11,323 nt of DNA from Obelidium mucronatum (GCA_025765595.1 JAIVFH010000652.1:1-11323), one strand, 5' to 3'; counted from the stretch's first letter, positions 1 to 7,406 are shown. A program made the numbers and translations. Notes: generated by a model not told the origin, from the letters alone.

Positions 1-234
1 TCACCTCCTTTTTAAAGATTCAACCCTACAAGAGATTGTCCACTAGGATTGTCATTGATTGCCAATTGCCAATCATGCGTCTTCAACAGCATTCCCTTAA
101 GTGAGAGGTCCTTACTTTAGAAACCTTAGCGTTGGGCTGTTGCAATTGTCTAGATATTAACTAAGACAAAATAAAAAGATAACAATATTATTTTAAGATC
201 AGTATTGGTATTCTATTTATTTCAGAATTCACAA
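1..234 (-). other. Pre-gag leader segment of the left element copy
   Basis: This is the noncoding stretch between the acidic ORF stop and the window edge. It is the counterpart of about 7106-7360 in the right copy. Positions 57-74 carry GATTGCCAATTGCCAATC, a palindrome with one mismatched position pair that is a perfect 18-bp palindrome in the right copy (7285-7302). Positions 98-118 carry the counterpart of the AAGTGAG/CTCACTT hairpin, with one mismatch. I see no ORF of its own here. Confidence 0.6.
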
Positions 235-552
235 CTAGCGATAGGTTGGTTCAGATCTAAGATACACGAAATTCCAGTTGATCCATTCGTCTTCGTCAAA
301 GTCTGAGTCCTCGAGTAACTCAGGTATGGACTCATTGTCAGAATTGTCTTCTCCTGATTCTTCGTCAGAGTATTCTTCCTCCGAATCCATGTCGATTGGG
401 TTTACGGGTGCAAAGACCACATCATCAGAGAAGACGATTCGACGCCAAATCAAAGGTGTTTCTGGAACGACTGTTTCGTTGCCTTGAGGTCTTGTACAAT
501 TATTTGGGACTTCCAGTCTCTCAAACAAGATAATTAAATCAATTATATTCAT
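235..552 (-). CDS. Small acidic protein encoded in the retroelement leader, intact copy
   Basis: The minus-strand ORF has 105 codons from an ATG at 552 to a TAG at 235-237. The product starts MNIIDLI and has a short neutral N-terminal part. From about residue 55 to 88 it is dominated by Asp, Glu and Ser (for example DSEEEYSDEE and LEDSDFDEDEW), followed by an aromatic stretch, WINWNFVYL. No signal peptide, membrane segment or known domain is visible. The ATG is preceded by an A-rich stretch with A at -3, fitting eukaryotic initiation. The right copy (6825-7104) has a 12-bp in-frame size difference near codon 9, which suggests past selection on the frame, and is then broken by a 1-nt loss. It lies between PBS and gag, an unusual place for a retroelement gene. 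I do not recognise the family; such acidic proteins can bind histones or basic proteins, but no function can be assigned. Confidence 0.6.
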   Translation of the reverse strand: MNIIDLIILFERLEVPNNCTRPQGNETVVPETPLIWRRIVFSDDVVFAPVNPIDMDSEEEYSDEESGEDNSDNESIPELLEDSDFDEDEWINWNFVYLRSEPTYR

Positions 553-777
553 TTTTATTTAATTATTTTTCTAACTATTGTTAGTTATTGCACCCCAGAC
601 CATCCAATACGGACAGGTCCTAACGAATATCCAATACGGACAAAACGCGGGCACAATGTGAGGGAATAGTGACTGACATTGGTGTCATTTTATACTTTTC
701 ATGTTGAAATTTCCCGCCCGCAGTCGCAAGTCGAAAAAACAACATCAAGAAAACAGTCCCGCCAACTGTCAAACTGT

Positions 778-784
778 CATCGCT
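778..784. other. Deletion junction in the left leader (7-bp microhomology)
   Basis: CATCGCT occurs once here. The right copy has it twice on the opposite strand (AGCGATG at 6333-6339 and 6619-6625), enclosing sequence absent from the left copy. The left copy joins the two outer flanks across a single CATCGCT. This is the signature of deletion between short direct repeats, by slippage, end joining or template jumping during reverse transcription. Confidence 0.65.
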
Positions 785-1272
785 GTCGCATCAAATCTTT
801 GAATCGCGATATCGCTGCTTGCCTGGCTCAACCGCGATTTAGCAAATTGCTTGCCGCGATGCACTTTACCAAATTGGTTGGTGCTGTTGGGCCAGCAAGA
901 CCTTACCACTTGAACCCCAGTCTTCAAACGCTTGGGATCGCTCTTGAATCACGCTGGATCGTGCTGGAATAGCCTGGAAACGATTTGCTCGCGAAGCGTG
1001 TTTGTTTGACACACCTGTCTCATACTTCATCGCGAACCTCTGTCTAACAAAGACAACCTTTTACTAACTTCCAACTCATTTTTTCTTTTGCTTTAAGTTA
1101 GTGTTTAAAATAAAGTAATAACTCTCAAATAATTTAAATCTCAGAGAGTTAAAGCTCTCCCAGTCAAATCAAATGAGAGCGCGTTAAAACGCAAAAATTG
1201 AGTTTTTATAATGGGGTGAGTTGTCATAACGTTTGTTCCAACTCCCATAACTCAAAACACGTATATTTACGT

Positions 1273-1331
1273 GGAACCTCGCTCATTACAAGCTGAGGAT
1301 ACGGCTTCGCTTTCGATTGGCCGAGGGGGAA
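1273..1331 (-). repeat. Left-leader copy of the 59-bp repeat
   Basis: This is the reverse complement of the segment at 5749-5807 (right leader) and 8117-8175 (inside gag), with a small difference in the pyrimidine run. At the one variable position near its middle this copy reads CCAATCG, as in gag, rather than CCCATCG as in the right leader. It sits beside the CACGTATATTTACGTG hairpin. Confidence 0.75.
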
Positions 1332-1684
1332 GGGGGATTTACCATCATCCACCCTTTACCACGTGAGTGCTTTGTCTAGCACCAATAACGTGACCACACT
1401 CAAATCAAGCGTTACGCTTTCGTTGGGCCCCCACTGTAACACGGGATGCCTCCAATTTCCCAGGAACTGCGGTCCAGGTGAGTTCCCAGAACGTCCCATA
1501 GGCTGAGCGGGGCTGTGTGCTACAGATCCAGCCACACTCTCCGCAAGCCTGAGCTCCAAGCCCACGCTCTAAGCCCAGATCCCTTCCACGGATATAACCT
1601 ATGGGTTTTTCATTGTTTGGTTAGTAATCTCTCCACACTTTTAATTCCCGTGCGAAGTTAAACTGATCACAATTAGTGGTCCCT

Positions 1685-1697
1685 GGCCCTGATACCA
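1685..1697 (-). other. Primer binding site of the left copy
   Basis: The minus strand reads TGGTATCAGGGCC, two bases after the LTR end. It starts with TGG, complementary to a tRNA CCA tail, and resembles the TGGTATCAGAGC site complementary to initiator tRNA-Met that is widespread in plant and other LTR retrotransposons. It is identical to the site at 5383-5395. Confidence 0.7.
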
Positions 1698-1699
1698 AC

Positions 1700-2561
1700 T
1701 GCAGAAATAGCTGCCGCTACAACTTTGATTCTATCAAAGGGTTAAAAGCAAACAAATAAAGGAAAGAAGCAGAAGATAGAAGAATAAAGAACGAAATTAA
1801 ATAAACCACCACTTACTAACCCCGCTCCTTACGTCACGCACCTCAAGCCCATCATCCACCCTCATCTCCCCATAAGCCACTGTTTGATTTGACCAGGCCT
1901 CACCTCTGCCGCACCGTGGGTCATCAAACACGTGATAATAATTATTACTAGCTAGACGGAATTGTAATCGCGGTCCCGGGTCCCTGCCTTGGGGTCCGCA
2001 ATCCGCAACACAGTTAAGTCGCGCCACCAGAATTCCAATAGCGCCTTTCTCCATCCTCCGCTACCAGTCTGGGCCACTCTGTGTCCGCCGCCTCCAGGCC
2101 TACGTAATAATTACCGCAAGGTCCTGTGGATCTCTTCGATCCACTCATGTGACTTGCGTTACACACGTGTCATCCGACATCAAACCCCTTGTCCTGCGAA
2201 CGCATCACAGGAGAACGATAGAATGCATTAAGTTGCGCATCTAGAGAACCTACACCCTCCCAGGATAATCATGTAAGTAACCGACACGTTGTTACTCTGA
2301 AACTGGGACTCGTGGTAAGCCCTGTAGAGCTGGATAGTGGCCTACTATTTCATTCTCAGCAACTTGTATTTTATTTCTTCACTGCATCATCTTTTGTAGT
2401 TTCCCCCCACAAAATGTAAATCTGCAACAAAGAAATCCAATTCCACCAACACAAATAAATAAATAATAAATAACCAAATAAATCATAATAAATAAGTGTG
2501 TAAATAAAGATAAAATAAAGTGAATGAAAGAAACCCTAGTGAAGTGAATTCCCACTTCACA
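1700..2561 (-). mobile_element. 5' LTR of the left copy (about 862 bp)
   Basis: On the minus strand it begins TGTGAAGTGG at 2561 and ends TTTCTGCA at 1700, giving the usual TG...CA ends. It matches 4518-5380 along its whole length with a few percent differences by eye. The first 150 bp are very AT-rich with AATAAA-like motifs; the later part is GC-rich. The similarity to the right copy starts at 2561, with unrelated sequence beyond it (one shared base), which fixes the outer edge. The partner 3' LTR is not in the window, so the inner edge rests on the PBS position. Confidence 0.75.
2126..2144 (-). other. Conserved hairpin in the left LTR
   Basis: GTGGATC and GATCCAC form a 7-bp stem around a 5-nt loop (GAAGA on the minus strand). 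The same hairpin is unchanged at 4937-4955. It may act in the LTR transcript, for example near poly(A) site choice, but no function is shown. Confidence 0.4.
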
Positions 2562-2562
2562 G

Positions 2563-4334
2563 TACTTCCACTTTCTGTACCACGGGTCTTTACCGCGGTC
2601 CTTGTTCTTATCATATCCCCATGACTACCTTATCCGGGATGAGCTCTTTTTGATTCGGTGGGATGCTGGTGTCGCCACTGGTGCTCAGAACGCCACCACT
2701 CCATCTGGAACTGAAATGGCATGGTTCAAACAGATTTTCCAAAATTGCGTACAATCATGGAAAGTAGCATGTCCGAAGAAACAGCAGCATCATCAAGAAG
2801 ATGTTGTTGTGACGGCCAAGAGAAGAGAGTTTGAGACTTCGTTCTTGGCGATTGTAAAGAACTTTTTTGCTTCTTTTTCCGTAACAACGAGTGGAAACTC
2901 TTTGGTTACGAATCGTGTGGTTTCGAGAGTATGGGAGGGTGTTGGTGTTTTAGGAATGGACTGTGTGGGTGCTGTAGGATTGAGGAGTGTGAATGAGGTA
3001 AAGTCTGTCCTCTTTTGAATTCGCATTTTCAATACCTTTCTTTTAAACAGCTGAATGATTCGGATATCCTGAAACCTGGCCGGTTTCAAATTGTGAATTC
3101 GTGTGTCAAAGAGCTGTTGGTGGCTGATGCGAAAGAAGGGACAGTATCCGCATCAGTTCATGCAAAGAAAGCAGTGGAACTCTTGGTGAATTCAATTCGA
3201 TGTTGCTATGAAAGTTTACCGCCGGTATGTGTCCTTGTCGCGTGTGCTTGAGTTTGTCGTGACCTGTATTTTCACCCCTTAGATTTCCATAACCACAGTT
3301 GGGGATATCCCCGACACGATTGACGAAACTATAACTCTGTATGAGAAAGCTTTATCTTTGAGCACTGATATTCGATTGCCAGACTTGCTTGAGTCATGCC
3401 GGCAACAACGGTTAAAAAGGAATGCTCATCTCTGGCTGAATTTCCTGTTGTCAAGCATAGAGTTTTCGGATCCTGATAGCAACAGCTCGCAACCAAACTT
3501 CCGCGTCTTGTTTGAAAAGGCGCTGGAAAGTGTGAAAGGAAAAGAAGGCAGGTATCTCCTGTGGCGTGAATACCTTTCTTTCGAAGGCAAGGTGGCTGGA
3601 TTTGGTGAAAAAAGTACTCTTGCTGTACTATGGCGCGCGATAAATGATCTCTGTGGGGGATTCGAAAAGAGTCCTTTGGAGTCGTCGCGTGCATTAGAAA
3701 TTCCTGATTTTGCCAAACTTGTGGGCGTGAAGGTAGTTGGATTTGGCTTGGATTTGCTCTGTTTGAACGTAACTTATGTTTTTTTTTTCGATAGGAGTTT
3801 GGTTTATCGACTAACTTTTAAAGTTTCTCTTGTCTGGCTTTTCTCGCGAAAAGGCTTTGGAAGTAGTTGAATTGTTGATGAAGAGTCGATCCGAATTGCT
3901 CCATGCGTGTCCTTCGTGTGTATACGTTTCTTTCTCTGTCACTTTTTTTATTGACTTTTGGTTTGGCGTGGCAGATTCTCTCGGTTATATTTCGAATTGG
4001 ATATGGTTGAATCTGGAAAGTCATTTTTGATCGATTGTTTGAAGTGCAATCCAAAGTCTCCACATATCTGGAAATTGTAAGTTCTCATGATTTTATTAAC
4101 ATCTTTAAGTTGACCGCATTTCTACTGTTTTCTGTCCAAATAGAATATATCAAATTGAAGATTTGGGTGGGCAATTTGGAAGTGCTGAATCTGTCAAGCG
4201 AATATGTCGTTTGGCTGAAGAAACATTGCCAGAAACTGAAGCTGCATTCTTTAGACATGTTTGTTAACTTTTTTGTTTGTTCTGCTTTGCTCCGTGAAAG
4301 GCCCCAGTTTTGGTCAATAGAAGGAGCAAAATAG
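2563..4334 (+). CDS. HAT/TPR-like helical repeat protein, 5'-truncated, about seven exons
   Basis: The frame is open from the LTR border; there is no ATG before one at 2716. Proposed exons are 2563-2997, 3051-3224, 3283-3732, 3824-3906, 3975-4076, 4144-4258 and 4308-4334 (TAG). Introns of 49 to 91 bp begin GTAAAG, GTATGT, GTAGTT, GTGTCC, GTAAGT and GTTTGT and end in AG, and all join in phase. The splice at 3906 could instead be at 3915. If the last weak intron is not used, the stop is TAA at 4265-4267. The third intron has CTAAC at 3811-3815; using the AG at 3795 instead gives an early stop. The product of about 440 or more residues has repeated helical units with W/Y and Glu patterns (LWREYLSFE, RLYFELDMVESG, IYQIEDLGGQFG, SVKRICRLAEE), as in half-a-TPR repeats of RNA-processing factors such as Utp6, NRDE2 or crooked-neck. 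That is a pattern guess, not a match. The N-terminus was probably cut off by the left LTR. Confidence 0.5.
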
Positions 4335-4517
4335 GACAAGGCTTTACTTGCCCTCCTCTCTTGAATATGAACAGAACTTTCCTTAGGTGCAATCAATCCC
4401 AGAAAAATTGAATAATGGAAAACTGACGAATTAAGCTTTTGGCTGCTGCTGTAAGTCCTTGATTTAAAGTTGTAGGATCTGGGGCTCCTAATTGTTAATC
4501 GTGATTCCCGAGCACGC
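4335..4517. other. 3' flank of the central gene up to the right LTR
   Basis: This is 183 bp with no supported ORF. It probably holds the 3' UTR and termination region of the central gene; GAATAATGG near 4410 is at best a weak poly(A)-signal variant. It ends at GAGCACGC just before the LTR start. The bases flanking the two LTRs differ (GCACGC here, and GTACTT just after the left LTR), so the two insertions do not share a visible target-site duplication. Confidence 0.4.
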
Positions 4518-5380
4518 TGTGAAGTGGGAATTCACTTCACTGGGGTTTCTTCAATTCACTTTACTTTATCTTTATTTACACACTTATTTATTTATGATTT
4601 ATTTGGTTATTATATTTATTTATTTATTTGTGTTGGGGGAATTGGTTTTCTTTGTTGCAGATTTACATTTTTGGGGGAAACTACAAAAAGGGGATGCGGT
4701 GAAGAATAAAATATAAGTTGCTGAGAATGAAATAGTAGGCCACTATCCAGCTCTACAGGGCTTACCACGAGTCCCAGTTTCAGAGTAACAACGTGTCGGT
4801 TACTTACATGATTATCCTGGGGAGGGTGTAGGTTCTCTAGATGCGCAACTTAACGCATTCTATCGTTCTCCTGTGATGCGTTCGCAGGACAAGGGGTTTG
4901 ATGTCAGATGACGCGTGTGTAACGCAAGTCACATGAGTGGATCGAAGAGATCCACGGGACCTTGCGATAATTATTACGTAGGCCTGGAGGCGGCGGACAC
5001 AGAGTGGCCCAGACTGGTAGGGGGGATCGAGAAAGGCGCTATTGGAATTCTGGTGGCGCGACTTAACTGTGTTGCGGATTGCGGACCCCAAGGCAGGGAC
5101 CCGGGACCGCGATTACAATTCCGTCTAGCTAGTAATAATTATTATCACGTGTTTGATGACCCACGGTGCGGCAGAGGTGAGGCCTGGTCAAAATCAAACA
5201 GTGGCGTGTGGGGAGATGAGGGTGGATGATGGGCTTGAGGCGCGTGGCGTAAGGAGCGGGGTTAGTAAGTGGTGTTTTATTTAAGTTCGTTCTTTATTCT
5301 TCTATCTTCGTCTTCTTTCTTTATTTGTTTGCTTTTAACCCTTTGATAGAATCAAAGTTGTAGCGGCAGCTATTTCTGCA
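4518..5380 (+). mobile_element. 5' LTR of the right copy (863 bp)
   Basis: It starts TGTGAAGTGG, ends TTTCTGCA, and is followed by a 2-nt spacer (GT) and the PBS. The first 22 bp contain an 8-bp inverted repeat (GTGAAGTG, loop GGAATT, CACTTCAC). Positions 4550-4680 are AT-rich. A run GAATAAAATATAAG at 4703-4716 contains both AATAAA and a TATA-like stretch and could be core promoter or polyadenylation sequence. The rest is GC-richer, with the hairpin at 4937-4955 and TAATAATTATTA near 5132-5143. It drives transcription to the right in the usual model. Promoter assignment is inference. Confidence 0.78.
4937..4955 (+). other. Conserved hairpin in the right LTR
   Basis: GTGGATC, loop GAAGA, GATCCAC. 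It is identical to the left LTR counterpart at 2126-2144, although neighbouring bases differ between copies. Confidence 0.4.
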
Positions 5381-5382
5381 GT

Positions 5383-5395
5383 TGGTATCAGGGCC
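5383..5395 (+). other. Primer binding site of the right copy
   Basis: TGGTATCAGGGCC begins two bases after the LTR end CTGCA. It is the strongest single clue that the arm is an LTR retrotransposon reading rightwards. The first nine bases equal the canonical initiator tRNA-Met site; the exact tRNA of this host is unknown. Confidence 0.72.
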
Positions 5396-5748
5396 AGGGA
5401 CTACTAATTGTGATCAGTTTAACTTCGCACGGGAATTAAAAGTGTGGAGAGATTACTAACCAAACAATGAAAACCCCATAGGTTATATCCGCGGAAGGGA
5501 TCTGGGCTTAGAGCGTGGGCTTGGAGCTCAGGCTTGCGGAGAGTGTGGCTGGATCTGTAGCACACAGCCGCGCTCAGCCTATGGGGCGTTCTGGGAACTC
5601 ACCTGGACCGCAGTTCCTGGGATATTGGAGGCATCCCGTGTTACAGTGGGGGCCCAACGAAAGCGTAACGCTTGATTTGAGTGTGGTCACGTTATTGGTG
5701 CTAGAAAAGCACTCACGTGGTAAAAGGGTGGATGATGGTAAATCCCCC

Positions 5749-5807
5749 TTCCCCTTCGGCCCATCGAAAGCGAAGCCGTATCCTCAGCTTGTAATGAGCG
5801 AGGTTCC
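5749..5807 (+). repeat. 59-bp repeat, right-leader copy
   Basis: This matches 8117-8175 inside gag at all but one position (C against A at the 14th base). It is also in the left leader at about 1273-1331 on the minus strand. The copy starts with a pyrimidine run and ends GAGGTTCC. Confidence 0.85.
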
Positions 5808-5945
5808 ACGTATATTTACGTGTTTGAGTTATGGGGGTTGGAACAGACGTTATGACAACTCAACCCATTATAAAAACTCAATTTTCGCGTTTTAACGCGC
5901 TCTTATTTGATTTGGCTTGGAGAGTTTTAACTCTCTGAGATTTAT
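5808..5945 (+). other. Stem-loop cluster in the leader
   Basis: The first stem is CACGTA/TACGTG around TATT (at about 5807-5822). Next, GAGTTATGGG and CCCAT...AACTC can pair across about 40 bp, with a nested GTTGG/CAACTC possibility. Then come CGCGTTTTAACGCG (5887-5900) and GAGAGTTTTAACTCTC (5921-5936). The left copy keeps all four elements at about 1135-1287, two of them with small changes. These are candidate RNA structures in the genomic transcript. Short AT-rich palindromes could also be DNA-binding sites. Confidence 0.45.
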
Positions 5946-6332
5946 AATTATTCGAGAATTATTACTTTATTTTAAACACTAACTTAAAACAAAAGAAAAG
6001 ATGAGTAGAAAGTTGTACAAGGTTGTCTTAAAAAGCAGCAGCGATCCAATCAATTGGGTTTGCTGATTAACAGCCGTTCGCAACAAAGCTTGAAATAAGC
6101 GCGTCAAAACAGACGCGTCTCTCAAGCAAACTGTTTCCAGGCTATTCCAGCACGTTCCAGCATGATTCGAGAGTGGCTCCAAGCGTTTAAAGAACGCGTT
6201 CCGAATGTGTGTAAGTTCACCTGGCCCAACAGCACCAACCAATTTGGTAAAGTGCGTCACGGCAAGCAATTTGCTAAACCGCGGTTGAGCCAGGCAAACG
6301 CGATATCGCGATTCAGAGGATTTGACGCGGCA

Positions 6333-6625
6333 AGCGATGGCAGATCGATTGCGTTCTAACTTAAAAGATATTTTTAAGGCGATTGACTTTCGAAAAAACA
6401 ACCTGAAAACCAGGGGTAAAGTGTACAACTCACCCCCGAGAGCCGCCGCGCGCTAAGGCTAAGCCTAGTCCGTATTTGCGTTGCTGTTTGGAGTTGAAGC
6501 AGTGGTGCGACGAAGTGCTTTGATTAAAACAAAAATCATTAGAGTACTTCGAGAGAACCAACAAAATAAAACAACATGCTGCTCACCCTCGAGAGCATCG
6601 TATTTTTACATCCTCTTGAGCGATG
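6333..6625 (+). other. Leader segment missing from the left copy
   Basis: It is bounded by AGCGATG at 6333-6339 and 6619-6625. The left copy has a single CATCGCT at 778-784 in its place. It contains a third GTCCGTATT motif (6468-6476) and no supported ORF. I read it as a deletion on the left rather than an insertion here, because the bounding repeat is only 7 bp and the insert has no transposon ends. Confidence 0.6.
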
Positions 6626-6742
6626 ATAGATTGACAGTTGGGCGGGACTGTTTGACTTGCGACTGCGGGCGGGAATTTCAAAGTGAAAATAATATAAAAT
6701 GGCACCAATGTCGCTCACCATGTCCTCGCATCGCCCACATTT

Positions 6743-6781
6743 TGTCCGTTTGGGATATTTGTTAGACCCGTCCGTATTGGA
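6743..6781 (+). promoter_or_regulatory. Paired GTCCGTaTTGGA motifs upstream of the acidic ORF
   Basis: GTCCGTTTGGGA (6744-6755) and GTCCGTATTGGA (6770-6781) lie about 45 to 80 bp before the acidic ORF start. The left copy has two well matched versions at 603-642. The second motif contains ATTGG, an inverted CCAAT box. Repetition and position suggest a promoter or enhancer for the small ORF, but no initiation site is shown. Confidence 0.3.
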
Positions 6782-6824
6782 TGGTCTGGGGTTGCATAAC
6801 CAATAAAATAGTCAGGAAAATAAA

Positions 6825-7104
6825 ATGAATATAATTGATTTGATTACCCTGGAAGTCCCAAACAATTCTACAAGACCGCAAGACAACGAAAGAGTTGCGC
6901 CGGAAACGCCTTGACTTGGCGTCGAATCGTCTTCACTGACGATGTGGTCTTCACACCCGTCAACCTATTTGACGTGGACTCTGAGGAAGAATACTCTGAC
7001 GAAGACTCAGAAGAAGACCATTCTGACAATGAGTCCATACCTGAGCTACTTGAAGACTCAGACTTTGACGAAGATGCATGGATCAACTGGAATTTCGTTA
7101 TCTA
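6825..7104 (+). pseudogene. Acidic leader ORF, frameshifted copy
   Basis: It starts MNIIDLI at 6825, as in the left copy, but loses one T at about 6911-6913. The first frame then ends at TGA 6912-6914 after 29 codons. The rest continues in the next frame from about 6911 (TWRRIVFTDDVV) through the acidic run to WINWNFV, ending at TAA 7103-7105. Compared with the left copy it is four codons shorter near residue 9 (an in-frame difference) and ends earlier. Sequence outside the break is well conserved, including the LEDSDFDED stretch. It is broken here unless the loss is a sequencing error. Confidence 0.65.
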
Positions 7105-7105
7105 A

Positions 7106-7406
7106 AATCAGAACTCGCTTATCAACGATTGTGATATTCGAAGAATAAATAGAATACTAATATCGACTTTAAATAATTTTGTTCTATTTTATTGTCTCTG
7201 GTTGTACTTAGACAATTCCAACTCAGCGCTGAGTGTCCCTAAGTGAGGACCTCTCACTTGAGGAAGCCCTGTTGGAAGACGCATGATTGGCAATTGCCAA
7301 TCAATGACAATCCCAAGGGACAATCTCTTGTGGGGTTGAATCTTTAAAAAGGAAGGAGTGAGATTGCCTGCTTCCCCCCTTACCTGCTCTAATAAATTCG
7401 AACACG
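7106..7406 (+). other. Pre-gag leader with three palindromes
   Basis: There is no ORF of its own. ACTCAGCGCTGAGT (7221-7234) is a perfect 14-bp palindrome. AAGTGAG-GACCT-CTCACTT spans 7241-7259. GATTGGCAATTGCCAATC (7285-7302) is a perfect 18-bp palindrome. After them come two GACAATC direct repeats (about 7306-7325). The match to the left copy ends at about 7360 because the left copy meets the window edge. The gag ATG follows at 7407 in a strong context (A at -3, G at +4). Confidence 0.55.

Larger units (their letters stand above)
553..1684 (-). other. Long 5' leader of the left element copy, with internal deletion
   Basis: This is noncoding leader between PBS and acidic ORF, read on the minus strand. 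It contains two CCAATACGGACA motifs (604-615 and 631-642), the conserved block at about 822-893, a stem-loop cluster at about 1135-1285, and a copy of the 59-bp repeat at about 1273-1331. CATCGCT at 778-784 marks a junction where the right copy has about 286 extra bp. Short ORFs exist on both strands, but they do not keep their frame between copies. Arm similarity is high from the PBS to about 1080 and clearly lower from 1080 to 590. Confidence 0.6.
1..2561 (-). mobile_element. LTR retrotransposon, left copy, 5' part only
   Basis: This is the minus-strand counterpart of the element starting at 4518. Read on the minus strand it runs LTR (2561-1700), PBS (1697-1685), long leader, acidic ORF (552-235) and pre-gag leader (234-1). 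It aligns colinearly with 4518 to about 7360 in reverse complement. The match reaches window position 1 without a sign of ending, so the copy very likely continues outside the window towards its own gag; that is inference. Compared with the right copy it lacks about 286 bp of leader. No integrase or reverse transcriptase is visible, so the superfamily cannot be fixed. A DNA transposon with very long terminal inverted repeats is the alternative, but the LTR plus PBS arrangement argues against it. Confidence 0.8.
5396..6824 (+). other. Long structured 5' leader of the right copy
   Basis: More than 1.4 kb separates the PBS from the acidic ORF. CCCCATAGG (5474-5482) can pair with CCTATGGGG (5578-5586) around a GC-rich block. 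A GTG-initiated ORF at 5515-5895 is not supported, because its left counterpart stops early after 1-nt differences. From 5749 lies the 59-bp repeat, then a cluster of stem-loops to about 5945. Positions 6230-6310 match the left copy almost perfectly, while surrounding sequence is diverged, and include the palindrome CGCGATATCGCG (6299-6310). Positions 6340-6625 are absent from the left copy. I see no tRNA or rRNA gene. The leader presumably acts as RNA in translation, dimerisation or packaging; that is inference. Confidence 0.6.
1..7360. repeat. Long imperfect inverted repeat (arms about 2.56 and 2.84 kb)
   Basis: The left arm 1-2561 and right arm 4518 to about 7360 are reverse complements along their length, with a 1956-bp spacer. 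The length difference of about 280 bp is explained by the 286-bp deletion in the left leader. The outer end of the repeat is not reached, because the left arm is cut by the window start. Confidence 0.85.

Noticed and set aside
278..487. Ser-rich ORF opposite the acidic ORF (also 6868-7086 on the minus strand)
   Set aside because: It is the antisense shadow of the Asp/Glu codons (GAA, GAC, GAT read back as TTC, GTC, ATC or Ser codons) and carries no independent signal.
5515..5895. 126-codon GTG-start ORF in the right leader as a real gene
   Set aside because: The left counterpart (1565-1356, minus strand) stops after 69 codons owing to 1-nt differences, and there is no ATG or recognisable domain. 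It is more likely open by chance in structured leader.
5979..6428. 149-codon antisense ORF sharing a 25-residue block with the left ORF 679-972
   Set aside because: The shared peptide follows from the conserved 75-bp DNA block; outside it the two reading frames do not align and contain unrelated indels.
1..7360. One DNA transposon with 2.5-kb terminal inverted repeats and the host gene as cargo
   Set aside because: Each arm has LTR-type TG...CA ends followed by a tRNA primer site, and the right arm leads into gag and protease. No transposase is seen.
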